From the NCBI GenBank assembly GCA_035578905.1, contig JAQJVL010000322.1, positions 613,798 to 677,797 on the forward strand: 64,000 nucleotides of DNA. Direction: 5' to 3'. Both the position numbers and the translations under genes were made by a program. The first letter of the stretch is position 1, and the number at the start of each line of letters is the position of its first letter. The notes beneath the pieces were generated by a model, which made no database searches, was not told where the DNA came from, and was given only the letters and a program-made list of their open reading frames with translations. This stretch comes from Stictocephala bisonia. Its lineage: Eukaryota; Arthropoda; Insecta; Hemiptera; Membracidae. Below, one piece after another: positions 32,997-46,000 of this stretch.

Positions 32997-35900
32997 TTTG
33001 ACTGATTTCATAGTTTAAATTTATTTTGTATTTCATATTGTGTATTATATTTTTGTATAATTTATATTATGTGTGATAGTTTTTTAATTACTTTTTGACT
33101 TTCAACAGTAATCTTTAGTATCTAGCATGTAGTATTAAGTCTTTTCTGATTTAGTATGGGTTAAAGATTAAAAAAAAAAAAAAATTATGATGTAGGCTGT
33201 TAGTAAGTACACCTGAAGACGGCAGGAGTTTGCTATACTATGTTGAAATGTGTGTTTGTTTGTTCTTAAACACTCAATGATTGGAAATATCCAAATATTG
33301 AGTGTTTGTCATTGTCTACATATCATGAACAATCCAATGCTAATAAATAACTTTCAAACAATAAACGATAAGGATTGTCCCAAAAAGTTAGTGATCTTTC
33401 ATTAAAATCTGTGTCTTTTCCGGGAGATCGGTGACCTATATAAAAATCAGGGGTTTTTCCAGGATATCCGGGAAATTCGGGGCCTGTATATATTGACAAA
33501 AAAATGGCAAATATGGTGGAGTACACAAAATAAAAACACACTGCCAAAGAAAGTGGTATAATGTAGAAGCAAAACCATCACATATTAAATATCTTCATCA
33601 TCGTCAAATTGAAAGGCTGTGTCTTCATCAGTATCGTCTGTTTTATGTATCATAACTAGCTGATGTTATTGGGCACTCATTTGGGTTAATTAGAGATATA
33701 AACTACATTGTTGTTAGTAATGTCCGGCTATGGATGTGGACAGATTGTAGATTAGATCAGAAACTCAACTGTACTTTATGGCAAGACTGTGTTATAATTT
33801 TGAGTGTAGAACGGTGGACGTGTCTTGATGTTTTGACAAACACATCATCGTATGATATGACAAATAAAAATATGGACTATGTTAATATTACATAGATATG
33901 GGATCTATTTATGTTCATAAGACAGTTATTTTACTACTGTCTGTAAAGTCAGATCTACAATAGTATAGTTTCATGTGTAAATATTGCATACTTCATGTTT
34001 GGTTTAGTAGTTTTTTATGTAATGTTTGCATCAAGTTTGCAGATTAAAACTTCAAAATCTTGTTTATTAAAAAAAAAAAAAAATGCTTCTACTTGGCGAA
34101 TTTTTTTCCTACTTTAGATTTCTGACTCTGGTTCACTGTTGTATGAGCTATTTATGGTGCCAAAGTAACTAGCACCCTTAACTTGCTTAAAATTGTGTTC
34201 TTCAAATAAATAAATGTCTGAGGTTTCATCGCTTTGACAAACAATTTTCATGTTTTTAAGGTCTTTGCTTTCTCCCAAACAAACTACGCCATCTGTAAAG
34301 TCAACCCTGATATTTTTAATTATAAATTTGAGTTTCTTGATTTCTATTTAGTGGCCTGTTCTAAATTAATATTAGGAAGTAGAGAAAAATTGGTATCAAC
34401 TTGTCTCACCACCATCATCACTTCAGATGTTGTGGAATTTAATTTATCAACATATAAAGTATAAGCTAACTCAAATATTTAGTACCAGCCAATACAAAAC
34501 TCTAGTTGACCCTTCCACTCACCTATAAAAAACATTCAACTAGGCACTCCTATCTACCCTCCCTACATGAGAACGGCACTTCCCCTCCCTAATATACAAC
34601 TCTTAAACTTATCTTCGAAATCCAATCTACTTACGAGTCTAATTGGCACTGTATTCAGCCTACACATAATTGCTCTTTCATCCATCCTCGACTTGACTGA
34701 CTCTCCAAAAAAACCTACATAGATTGCCACTCCCCCCTATTTTTTAGCAATTAGCAATACTAATCCACTCTGTTCCAGAGCTTAAGTCATTCAATGTAAA
34801 TAGAAAAAAAAGAGAGGCCCTAAAGTCAAAGGCTTGGACACACTCCTCCACTGACAGATTTCCAGAACGAACTACTGTCACCAAATTTGAAAAACTACTG
34901 GCAATCAAAAGATAAGACTCAAACCATTCTACGCAACCAACAGAGAGTTCCAATTTGACAATTTCAAGAGAAGTAATAGGTGGTTAACACAGTCAAAAGG
35001 GCCCTTTGAAAAATTGAAAAGAGTCTTTTGTCCATTGCTGAATGAATTTCTTTAGTAATTTTTAAAAGAGTGCTGGAAAATTAAACCAAAGCAGAATAAT
35101 GCTGATAAGTCTGAAATCGAAAGGGTTACTAGGGGGATAAATGTTTTTGAAGATAGCGAACTATAAGAAGTTTCAAGACAGACAGGAAAACTTGAAGAAG
35201 AAGTGATTATAATTGTAATTACTGGAATTAATATAGGAAAAATATATTTGACCGTTGATTTAAAAGGAATTTGGTCAGCTTCAATTGCACTACTAGAAAT
35301 TCTCAGGACTGCACTCAGAACATCAGCCTCAGTCAAAGGCGTGAAAGAAACTGGTGCAGAAGGGAATTTAGCGGAAAATTTGGTATAATAAAACCCTATT
35401 TGATCATTACGTATTTGTTGCTAAGCTCAGTTTTTAAGTTCTTGTAACTGTCCCAATCATCAGGAGGTTTTGTTCGTTTGGTTTACGTAATGCAAAGTCT
35501 CCCTTTTAGCATGCACATTACGAATAAGAACTCGAACCATTGTACTTAGGTCCATATAACTTACTTAGTCAGGCTATGTTCCAAACGTACCCTTCCTTTG
35601 GAAGTAGTCTGGGTGAGAAGCAGATGGTTCATCCTGCTCTTGTTTGGGTACTGTACTTCTGCTGCTTTTCTTTCTGCAGGGGAGGAGTGATGGTGTGGAC
35701 TTTCATCTGGCCTTTTGCCCTTTGATCATAGGCTAAGATAATCAGAGTTATAATCAGACCTTAGATTAGATTTATAATCAGATTTTAGATTTTTATAATG
35801 ATACTAATGAGAAGCCCATCACGGCATAAGTCTGCTGATATTTAAATAGTGTAAATAACATTAACAGCTGTCATCGTAAAATAGTGGCAGTAAAACAATA

Positions 35901-36566
35901 AGACATTGCAAATATCTGGCCATTATATTTTTTACCATTTCAAATGGTTCTCGCTACACCATATTGAGATTTAACAGCTTACTTCCTTAAATAATGCGGG
36001 TTTGGGTATCTGGAAAGTTGACACTAACTCCTAATAATACACTTTATTAAGTACAGATATTGGAACAATCTGAAGGGTGAACTCTGCTAATGCATTCTTT
36101 GACCTTAGCAAAGAATTTGCCTACAACCTGGTCGACTACAAACTAGGCAGTTAATATACTCAAGGTGGTGAATCCCTGCCATTGACCTTTACCAAAGTCT
36201 TTCATGTTCAAAAGTTCCAGGATGCAAACAAAAAACTCTTAATCATTACAGTGTACTTTTATACCCAAATAATGCAACCCCTTTTTAACTAGAGGTCTAC
36301 AGGTAGCTCGAGTGGGGAGCATCATATACTCAAGTAGAAGGTAGAATAGGGGTTAAAGGATTACCAACCTTACACAAGTATCAATACCATTGAGTATTAC
36401 AGAAAAACAAATAAACTGCCCAAGCCCAATGCATTTACTGTAGACATGGCACTGCTGCTAACTGCAGTGGTTAGTTTCAACTAAACGGCCAGACGACTAT
36501 TCACGTACTATTAGATCAGCTATTACTCACTTCAGCGGTGCTGGAGATACAGGAGGAAAAGAAGAG
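32997..36566. other. Non-coding region with no recognised gene
   Basis: Clean sequence with two A15 runs (near 33170 and 34070) and only short, unsupported ORFs. I see no splice-consistent exon series, RNA gene or transposon end. A hairpin is listed separately. Confidence 0.5.
33268..33307. repeat. Hairpin, 11-bp perfect stem extended by an imperfect inner stem
   Basis: aaacactcaat and attgagtgttt enclose an inner partially paired ttgga...tccaa segment. The whole inverted repeat is about 40 bases. Function is unknown. Confidence 0.6.
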
Positions 36567-37066
36567 NNNNNNNNNNNNNNNNNNNNNNNNNNNNNNNNNN
36601 NNNNNNNNNNNNNNNNNNNNNNNNNNNNNNNNNNNNNNNNNNNNNNNNNNNNNNNNNNNNNNNNNNNNNNNNNNNNNNNNNNNNNNNNNNNNNNNNNNNN
36701 NNNNNNNNNNNNNNNNNNNNNNNNNNNNNNNNNNNNNNNNNNNNNNNNNNNNNNNNNNNNNNNNNNNNNNNNNNNNNNNNNNNNNNNNNNNNNNNNNNNN
36801 NNNNNNNNNNNNNNNNNNNNNNNNNNNNNNNNNNNNNNNNNNNNNNNNNNNNNNNNNNNNNNNNNNNNNNNNNNNNNNNNNNNNNNNNNNNNNNNNNNNN
36901 NNNNNNNNNNNNNNNNNNNNNNNNNNNNNNNNNNNNNNNNNNNNNNNNNNNNNNNNNNNNNNNNNNNNNNNNNNNNNNNNNNNNNNNNNNNNNNNNNNNN
37001 NNNNNNNNNNNNNNNNNNNNNNNNNNNNNNNNNNNNNNNNNNNNNNNNNNNNNNNNNNNNNNNNNN
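36567..37066. other. Assembly gap, 500 N
   Basis: Exactly 500 undetermined bases, the conventional size of an unsized scaffold gap. It removes the left flank of the next transposon and the start of the repeat array. Confidence 0.99.
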
Positions 37067-37071
37067 TTTAA

Positions 37072-38191
37072 GGGGAGCACGCTGTGAGTTAGGCTCTAAT
37101 GTTAATTATATGGGGAAACAAGCTACTATACCGGTACCAATATCTCTGAAAATATTTGAGATATTCATCCGAAATTTTTTTTGGTGCTTTTATACATGTA
37201 AACAAGTAAAACCATGCAGTATAGTTAATTTATAGCAAGTCATTAAAAAAATAAAATTATTTTAAATTTATGTTTATTATTTTTATCATGTATAACTTAA
37301 AATAAAAATATTTACACAGTTAAAATTGAAGATAATATTACATAGTTGCATCATTCTACTCACCAAACTGCCAGAAACAACTGGTGAAAGTTTCAAGTCT
37401 CTATTCTTAATAGTTTCTATGGAAACGGTACCTAAACTCTAAAAAACTAAACTTTCGGGAAATTGAACTTAAACACGAACACTATCACTGATGCACTAAA
37501 AACCTCCTGGAATGTATTCCACACAGTCACTGTCTTCTAGTTTCCTTTTTGTTAGTCTTCTTCTGACTCTTTTCTTTTTATTTTCCTCCTGCACTTCTCT
37601 GTCAGCTTTTTTTATCCGGTTTTGGTCGATTCTGGTAAGGCCGTCAATCATAAACTTTCCTGGGTTGATTCCTATGCGCTCCAAAACATTAGCTTTAGCT
37701 ATTGATCCATCATTGAAAGTAATTACAGAGTCAGTTACTCCAAGTTTGAGAGTTTTAATGCCTACAAAAACAGTCTTTGGGAGCCTTTGCCATATAACGC
37801 TATTAAAACTCGTTTGGGTTTTGGGTTTTCCCATGTAGGCAGCGTTTCAGAAGTTCTGGCTCCGACAAATCCTCAAATATGGGTTTTATTTTCTCCATCA
37901 TTGGCTTAGGAAGTGAGTTCTTATGTTCATATAGCATTTATTAGTCATAATATATGTATAAATTACTTAGACAGTACACTGGTTGTGTGAAAACAAAGTG
38001 AGTCGTCAGGAGAGTACACTAATTGTAGCGTAAAAACATGTGTAGACATTATTTATTTGTTTTATCTATTTGATAATATACGACTAATGTATATCATGTT
38101 ATATATTTTCTTAAACAGAATAAAATGGACAACAAGATTATTGCACTTAAAAAAACTCGATTTTTTTTATCCATTTCACGGCATGCTCCCC
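37072..38191 (-). mobile_element. TTAA-flanked DNA transposon remnant (Kolobok-like or Mutator-like)
   Basis: The left end is ggggagcacgctgtgag, the right end (complement) ggggagcatgccgtga, and each is bordered by TTAA (37068-37071 and 38192-38195). The paralogous units at 44315, 48911 and 60064 have an uninterrupted ttaagcactgctg at this point, which supports TTAA as the target duplication. The 1120-bp copy carries the C-terminus of a transposase on the minus strand. TTAA duplication fits Kolobok or piggyBac, while the protein resembles a domain catalogued as Mutator-like. Confidence 0.7.
37496..37930 (-). pseudogene. Transposase C-terminal fragment, metazoan Mutator-like transposase domain family
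   Basis: The main ORF (37496-37834) holds SFNSVIWQRLPKTVFVG, LKLGVTDSVITFNDGS, a basic helical stretch (KKKRVRRRLTKRKLE) and the terminal EYIPGGF, which appears to be the natural C-terminus. The upstream coding (37835-37930: KIKPIFEDLSEPELLK, CLHGKTQNPN) is in a different frame, so a 2-base deletion near 37815 breaks it. Only about 145 residues remain of what is normally several hundred. These features match a transposase family widespread in insects and cnidarians. Together with TTAA ends it suggests that this family, or at least this branch, is Kolobok-like; that link is inference. Confidence 0.65.
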
Positions 38192-38903
38192 TTAAGCACT
38201 GCTGTTTGGACAGACATCTGCCGTGATAAACAACTAATTTAGAGCAAAACAGTACCTAACAACCTTTCAAAATTCGTACGATACCTATCTAGGATTAATA
38301 ACTTTGGTATACAACCACCACAAAAGTAGAGCAGGACTCTTAGAGAACAAAGAAAGAAACTAACTGAACCATGTTCGTCAAGATTTGGCCAGCAGATAGA
38401 CTGGTAGGAGTAAGTCAGATGCAGTGAATGAAGAAGGTAACACTAAGAATGGCATTGTCTACAATTTGACTGCCTTTTGCCTTTCTATGTTGTTGCATAT
38501 GGTTTAATTTGAAACATATGGTTTATATTTATTTTAACTAATCTTTTTTAAAAGTATTCAAATTCAAAAATTGTTTATTGTTTTCTTGATGATTACATTT
38601 ACATTGCAGCTTATATTAATCTCTTTAGCAGAACTGCTATTTAAGAGATCAACTAAATAACATTATATAAATATATAGGAAACAACAACGAATTAAAACG
38701 TTAACAAACAATAATAACTTTAATAGTATAAATATATTCAATAATTAAATCAAGTATTCTCAAAGATCAGAAAAACCATAATTACAGACAAATAAAGGGA
38801 AAATAAACGACATTGACAGTTAATTTAACAGATTAATTAAAAAATAAATAAATAAATCAAATTGTAGAGGTAGAAAAGAAAAGGTAGAAATAATAACAAT
38901 ATA

Positions 38904-39453
38904 CAGTAGAACTTGGATAATTAGAACTTCTTTAATTCGAAATTTCCTTTAATTCGAAGTTTTGGGTTGGTCCCTTGAACATTGTAATATTACCAATGTA
39001 AAATAATCATGGATAATTCGAAGTTAAATCTCTTTAATTCGAAGTTTTTACATCAACGGTAAAAGTGAAACATTGACTAATGTGCTGTAAACAAGGTTCC
39101 GTTTGAGGTTTACATTGTTTGGTCAGTGTGTCGGCAGGCAATCACCTTCTGAGAATTCCTAATCTGTCTCTTCCCCTCCCCTCGGCGCGCCCCGTCATTA
39201 TGTTGCGATCATTAAACCTTCATTATTGTAATTTTTACATACTGTATGCCTCTATAGTTATGTTTAATATACTGTAGTGAACTTTAAATGAATACATTAA
39301 ATTTTATATTAAACAAGTAATTTGTGGGTATTATTTTAAGCCTTTTAGGATCATGAAAGTTACATAAATAATACAACTTGGTTAATTTGAAGTATTGGAT
39401 AATTCGAATTTTCGCATTGGTCCCTTCAGGTTCGAATTATCCAAGTTCTACTG
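38904..39453. mobile_element. pogo/Tigger-like MITE
   Basis: 550 bp with TIRs cagtagaacttggataatt...aattatccaagttctactg, flanked by TA (38902-38903 and 39454-39455). The sister units read acaatatatccctgaat, an exact empty site. Several internal ttcgaa-rich subterminal repeats are present and there is no coding capacity. Confidence 0.85.
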
Positions 39454-40041
39454 TATCCCTGAATAATTAACAAATATTAAAATTAACGAAAGTAAATCAA
39501 CTCAACAACATCACCATCATTATTTATGACAGATATGATGGAGCAGTTCTGGTGAGGAATTCCATCGAACAATTCTCATGTCTTGTAGTCATCAGCAATA
39601 CCTGGCTGGTAGGAATCAGTATAGAACTGTCTCCAATCAAAACTCTTGTCAGTCATTGCAAATTATTTGACATAAGTTTTGAGTATTATTTTTAATACAT
39701 TACTTATTTCCTAAAAACTGTATATCTCTTTGTACATTAAACATTTATTTTTCTAACAAAAGCAGAAAAAATCTAGATAAATAAAATTAAAAAAAAAGAG
39801 AACAAATCTGGTTTAGTGTGTTTTTTCTGTGTCAGTGAATATTAATATTGTGTATTGGATAACCTCATTTTGTAAGTTACATTTTGTTTACTATTCGTAA
39901 ATTTATTTTTAACCCTTAGCTTACCGATAGAAAACTAAATATTATAATCATTGATATCAATTAATTACCATTAATCAAATTCCTACCACATAATATTTAA
40001 TTAACTAATTACTAATGTAAATTAATAGATTATCTCTTTAA

Positions 40042-41299
40042 CCCTTTCCACTCAAGTGGCGGGGCAGCCCCGCCACGCAACTTACCGCACTAAGTCCAAT
40101 GTCGGGCCGGGCCCGACGTCTCTATAAAAACGTTCTATGATTATATTTAGACTGACGTAGTTACATTATTGACCGCTAGGGTTGTTGTTTGATATGTGCT
40201 GCTATCTGTAGAATTTTTTCGGAACCGTTTGAGTTTAGTATCGGTAAACAAACCTCAGAAAATGTAATGTTTGTCGTCTGTGGATGCTCCGTAAACAGCT
40301 GGCTGACTGCAACAGCTATCTGCACTCACTTTGTTCCGTCATATGTTATCGTTCGTAATGAGCTTATAAAACGCATTGTTGTTGCAAGGTTATCGTTGTT
40401 TTTTTACTGTTTATTCATAATATTTTTATTTTACGACGATGATTCCAGTCAATTAAAATGGGTGAAGACGACGGCAGTAGTATTCTACCAAATGATGGAA
40501 GTGGCGACAGAATAGTTTCGATTTCGAACCTCAGTGATGACGGTATTACCAGCTTACTATTTGACGAGGATTTATTATCCAACTAGTTATGTGCCTAAAA
40601 CATTTCTTTTTACCTTTTACATTTCCTGTATGTTCATAAGTATTTTTACCGTAGGCCTATGTGTAACCGGTATGAAAATGAAAGAGCGTTGCAAGTAGGC
40701 TATTAGATTTTGTCTGTTTATATTTTTAGCTGATAACATGTTTTGAATTATTGAAAAAAGCTTTACTTACAAATTTGGTCTAAATTATGTACATTTTGAC
40801 TGTTGCTAAGCAATAACATAAAATTTATGGAGCAATTGTTTACTAGTTGCAGTGAAAATAATTTTTTTGGTAAAAATCTTGTTTTTCATAAAAACTCGGT
40901 TTTAGAATTATATATTTTTTTTATGTATAATTTAGTCCAAAATATTTGAAAATGACTTTATTTTGTTTGTAAGGATACAAACAACAAAAAACAACAACAA
41001 ATACTATTCTTCCTATTTAAAATTTTTCAAAAATTCTTCTTGTATCCGTTTTTTAGTTAAAAATTCAATTTTGTTCCAATAAATATATATAATTAAAAAA
41101 TTTTGAAAATAAAAATATATGTTTTATTTTATATTAATCTATACTTTAGTCATAGAAGAAACAAAGAAAAAATACATCAGCTTTATGGAACTATCAGATA
41201 TATGTTTTTCCCACTGAAGAAATGTAGTAGGCAATCTTTGCTTAAAAGTAAATGGAGCTGATAGGGAAACTGGGTTCCCAGTAATTGGAGTGGAAAGGG
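40042..41299 (+). mobile_element. piggyBac-like non-autonomous element
   Basis: 1258 bp with TIRs ccctttccactc at both ends, flanked by TTAA (40038-40041 and 41300-41303). Unit 2 has the uninterrupted ctcttttaagttaattc. CCC-starting TIRs with TTAA duplication are the piggyBac hallmark. A GC-rich subterminal segment (gcggggcagccccgccac; gggccgggcccgac) follows the left TIR. Confidence 0.8.
40458..40586 (+). CDS. Short acidic ORF, probable relict N-terminus of a piggyBac-like transposase
   Basis: A 42-codon ORF, MGEDDGSSILPNDGSGD...ending FDEDLLSN. It is acidic and serine-rich, as the N-termini of piggyBac-type transposases usually are. It lies about 415 bases inside the left TIR and nothing catalytic follows, consistent with an internally deleted copy. 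Identification rests on composition and position only. Confidence 0.3.
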   Translation: MGEDDGSSILPNDGSGDRIVSISNLSDDGITSLLFDEDLLSN

Positions 41300-42371
41300 T
41301 TAAGTTAATTCTTAATTCATTTTTATTAAGTAACTTTTGCATATCTCAAGGTAGGGAATTAATCAGATTCTTGTAATAGTTTTAAGAAATAATAATTCTT
41401 GTAAAGGCATACAATTGAATTGGCTTTTTAATTGTTTTTCGGTCAATACACTATGGTGTGTACTTTTTTAACATGTTGAGTATTGTTACATATTGTGTTA
41501 AATAGGATTGCATTTTATTTATAATCTCATTGTATATTTTGTATTTTTTTTAAAACTAACAAGCATTCACATTTTAATTCATGTTCTAAAATGTATTATT
41601 CTCATGACATTGAATATAGACACCTCTTTTTTATAACAAACGTTAAAGTTGAAGTTTTCATAGTTACCAATTGTTAAAAATTGCTTGTTTTGGTATATTT
41701 CATACAAAATTTTACACATTTTGTACTATTAAAGAATATGCAAAATCATTTGTTTTGTAAAAGTTAGGTGTTAACTACGTGTTTTTACTCATTTTAACTG
41801 TGATTTTAATCCTAAGACAATAATTAATTTTCAACCCACTTTCAAGCTTAAAGCAGTGTTAGAGACTAAAAAGTTTATTTCAGAGGAAAATAGATTCAAT
41901 AATGAGTGGCAAAATTATACTGTAAGCTATTTCATTTTATTGATAAAAAAATCTAAATCACCAATGATATGAAAATCTATTTTGTTATGAATCAGCTAAC
42001 ATTTCTATGACAGTGTTTGTTTCAAATACTAAAATTGCTCATCAAAATCAATAATCCTACATAATGATAATGGACCTTTATTTAAAATAAATAGTATTTT
42101 TGTATGATGTGGAAGGCCTATCAAGAATGGCTAGTAAACAGCTTGGTTTGGTGCTCCCAAATTTAAAAAATGAATCACGCTTTAGATAAAATTTGATTAT
42201 TTTGTTGACTAATCAAAAATCTTATCATTTAAGTACACAAAGTTGACGATATTGCATCTGAAGTAATAATAGGATGAAAATATTACTATTTTATTTAGGC
42301 AGTTCTTTGTGGAATTGGTTTTCATTAATAATTGATTGATTGATTGATTTATATTTGGTCGTTATTCCTAG

Positions 42372-42470
42372 GTACCTCCAGGCTATGATGACAAATACAT
42401 TTCAAAGGTGCTTATTAACCGATTGGACAAGAACTGTGTGGCTGTTAAAGAGGAACCATTATTAAAAGAG
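42372..42470 (+). CDS. Mini-exon A, copy 1 (33-residue repeat)
   Basis: A 99-base open segment bounded by ttattcctag on the left and the strong donor gtaagt on the right. Read from its first base it gives 33 residues, starting VPPGYDDKYI, with KVLINRLDKN in the middle and VKEEPLLKE at the end. It contains no stop. Its length is a multiple of three, so exons of this type can be added or skipped without changing frame. Copies at 46960 and 57573 differ by a handful of bases. It pairs with exon B, 437 bases downstream, which codes a related 33-residue repeat. I do not recognise the protein. The charged, Pro/Glu/Val/Lys-containing repeat recalls elastic or scaffold proteins, but that is only a resemblance. 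Confidence 0.65.
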
Positions 42471-42907
42471 GTAAGTTCAGATAAATAAGAAACAATATTT
42501 TTTTGAGAACCTTAAAATCTGGAAGGGTTTGTACAGAATACTCTATAAAGGAAGGAGAAAACAAATCATTCAAACCGTTCTATAGTTTGGAACAAAAAAT
42601 GACCTTAATAATAAGGTATACAATGGCTTTTGTTGATTTTAACAAGGATTCAAATATGTAGTTATAGAGTATGCAAGCCTAAGGATGGTTGGTCGCTGCT
42701 GATTAGATGAAAATTAAATTGTACTTGGTGGTGGTTTGTTCTATGACTGCCCTTCCATATCTATAACATATGCTTGCTGACTTTTTAAGGATCAAATTAT
42801 ACCATGGCTTGAAGGAAGAAAGGTCAGGCTCATGTCATGCCTAGAAAGGGAATAAGTACTATCAGATAATGTATTTTATGAAACTGATTTCATTTGTGTG
42901 TGTTTAG

Positions 42908-43006
42908 ATTATAACTGACTTTGATGACAAAGACACTGTTAAATTGGATTTAAAACGTTTGAAAGAGGAAGATAGCTGTGTTGAAGAGAAACCAATATTA
43001 CAAAAG
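42908..43006 (+). CDS. Mini-exon B, copy 1 (33-residue repeat)
   Basis: A 99-base open segment after the acceptor tgtgtgtgtttag and before the donor gtaaac. It encodes a repeat starting IITDFDDKDT, with KLDLKRLKEED and ending EEKPILQK. Relative to copies 2-4 all differences (att/ata, cgt/cgc, ttg/tta, aag/aaa) are silent. It aligns to exon A without gaps at about 10 of 33 residues (DDK, K, RL, V, E, P, L). The pair is therefore an old exon duplication inside one gene. Function unknown. Confidence 0.7.
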
Positions 43007-46000
43007 GTAAACTTTAACTATATATCAATAAGTTTTTAAAAAATATTTATAATTCTAAGTTCATTAATAACAATAATTTTTACCTACAGTTACAGTTATA
43101 CTACAATAAAAGTAAAAAGTATTATTTTACGTTTTATTATAATAAATGCTTGAAAGTATCAAAATTTACTGTATGTCATCAGGAATGAAATATTAATGAC
43201 ATTATTTATTAACTAAAATTTAACTGTATTTTTTTGGACAAATGACTGATGTAAGATTGAAATAAAGGTAACCATGTGATTATCATTATGCCACCTCATC
43301 CAAACTGTCTGTATGATATCTTGTCGAAAGTGATTGCATGGTTTTGAGCATTAAGTGTAGCATTCAGATTATGAGGCATTCAATTTGTGAGCTATTTGAA
43401 TCTCTACAACCACTTGGAGTGGTTTGTGAAAGTAGAGTGGCTTAGTCACTGTGAGTATGTTTATTGCCCAATTTTACTTTGGGCATCAAATTCTGTGCTA
43501 ATGTTAAGAGAAGTTTTGGCACTGTATAACCAGCCTTTATTTAATGTGATATAAGTGTATTAGTTAAGTCCATATTAACATTTTGGAAGTAGGTTTTAAT
43601 CTCAAGACTGTGTTTCAGTTTGGCCAGTACTATTTTTTCATTATTTTTGTCGATAAAAAATAAGAGATATTTGCAATGTTTTCTTGATAGCCTGCTTCTG
43701 CACAGGGCATATTTTCATATTTTAAATGTAGGCACTTCTTGTAAAAAGGATTTGTTTACTACATCCCAATTTGGACAGCCTTCCTTTTCACAGTATTCTA
43801 CCAAGTATTGAATCCTATGCTAAGCAAAACATTTATTATGCTCTGATATGCTACATTTAATACTGTATTCATATTTGGTATTTTTATGATTTTTTTTTCA
43901 AAAATAGCTTGCAAATTCAAATGTCTAGTGCCGTCCTTTCTCTCAATGGTCCAATTATTAGAAGTTTGGGTCAGTATTATTATTAACCCTAGATTGGTAT
44001 CGCGTATGAGTATGATGCGTAGGGTATCAATACGTCAATTTTATGCAGTCAATAAACTTTACAAACACACTTAATAGATTGATAATTGTTTACAAAAATC
44101 ACTAATATACAAAAAAAATTGAAGATCAATTGTTAATACATTTTTTAGCTTATATTACAAAAGTCAGTGATCCTGAGTCCCAAAGACCCTATTAAAAAGT
44201 ATTTTTTCGCTTCCTAGGTATTTTACGTATATTTGACATATTTTTTCTTTTAAGTCTTGAAATTTAATAAAAATTATACAACATTGATACATTACACTAA
44301 AAGAAGGGGGACATTTAAGCACTGCTGTTTGGACAGACATCTGCCGTGATAAACAACTAACTTAGAGCAAAACAGTACCTAACAACCTAGTCAACATTCG
44401 TACGATACCTATCTAGAATTGATAACTTCGGTATACAACCACCACAAAAGTAGAGCAGGACTCTTAGAGAACAAAGAAAGAAACTGACTGAACCATGTTC
44501 GTCAAGATTTGGCCAGCAGATAGACTGGTAGGAGTAAGTCAGATGCAGTGAATGAAGAAGGTAACACTAAGAATGGCATTGTCTACAATTTGACTGCCTT
44601 TTGCCTTTCTATGTTGTTGCATATGGTTTAATTTGAAACATATGGTTTATATTTATTTTAACTAATCTTTTTTAAAAGTGTTCAAATTCAAAAATTGTTT
44701 ATTGTTTTCTTGATAATTACATTTACATTGCAGCTTATATTAATCTCTTTAGCAGAACTGCTATTTAAGAGATCAACTAAATAACATTATATAAATATAT
44801 AGGAAACAACAACGAATTAAAACGTTAACAAACAATAATAACTTATAATAAAATAAATATATTCAATAATTAAATCAAGTATTCTCAAAGATCAGAAAAA
44901 CCATCATTACAGACAAATAAAGGGAAAACAAACGACATTGACAGTTAATTTGACAGATTAGTTAAAAAATAAATAAATAAATCAAATTGTAGAGGTAGAA
45001 AAGAATTTTTTTGCTTTTTAAATACTTCCTCCTTTAATTTTAAGTTAATTTTTTTTTAATTTTCGGGTATTTTTAGCATTATTTAAGCTTTCCTCTGGAT
45101 TACGACTGGTATGTTCGAGTTTCATCATCATAAACATAATAAATTGTCTACGGTACAATCAATAAAAATTGTTTAAACTTTAGTAAATCAATAACAAATA
45201 GTAAAAATTCTAACAATAAATATTTAACGAAAAACAGAAAATCTTCAAATAAATTACAACAAATATAGCAATTAATTTAAATAAATAATAACAATATATC
45301 CCTGAATATTTAAGAAATATTAAAATTAACGAAAGTAAATCAACTCAACAACATCACCATCATTATTTATGACAGATATGATGGAGCAGTTCTGTTGAGG
45401 AATTCCATGGAACAATTCTCATGTCTTGTAGTCATCAGCAATACCTGGCTGGTAGGAATCAGTATAGAACTGTCTCCCGTCAAAACTCTTGTCAGTCATT
45501 GCAAATTATTTGACATAAGTTTTGAGTATTATTTTTAATACATTACTTATTTGCTAAAAACTGTATATCTCTTTGTACATTAAACATTTATTTTTCAAAC
45601 AAAAGCAGAAAAAATTAGATAAATAAAATTAAAAAAAAAGAGAACAAATCTGGTTTAGTGTGTTTTTTCCGAGTCGGTGAATATTAATATTGTGTATTGG
45701 ATAACCTCATTTTGTAAGTTACATTTTGTTTACTATTCGTAAATTTATTTTTAACCCTTAGCTTGCCGATAGAAAACTAAATATTATAATCATTGATATG
45801 AATTAATTACCTTTAATCAAATTCCTACCACATAATATTTAATTAACTAATTACTAATGTAAATTAATAGATTATCTCTTTTAAGTTAATTCTTAATTCA
45901 TTTTTATTAAGTAACTTTTGCATATCTCAAGGTAGGGAATTAATCAGATTCTTGTAATAGTTTTAAGAAATAATAATTCTTGTAAAGGCATACAATTGAA

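Larger units (their letters stand above)
38192..44314 (+). repeat. Tandem unit 1 of the exon-bearing segmental duplication
   Basis: Runs from ttaagcactgctgtttgg to the next identical landmark at 44315. After subtracting the pogo-like MITE (552 bp), the piggyBac-like element (1262 bp) and allowing for a roughly 300-bp deletion at 38884 (equivalent of 45000-45295), the length equals the 4.6-kb period. Contains exons A and B. Confidence 0.9.

Noticed and set aside
35052..35336. 94-codon hydrophobic minus-strand ORF resembling membrane segments
   Set aside because: Ile/Ser/Leu-rich AT-driven composition, no family resemblance, no neighbouring exons.
36532..37080. ORFs of 177-182 codons on both strands
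   Set aside because: They consist almost entirely of undetermined bases in the 500-N gap.
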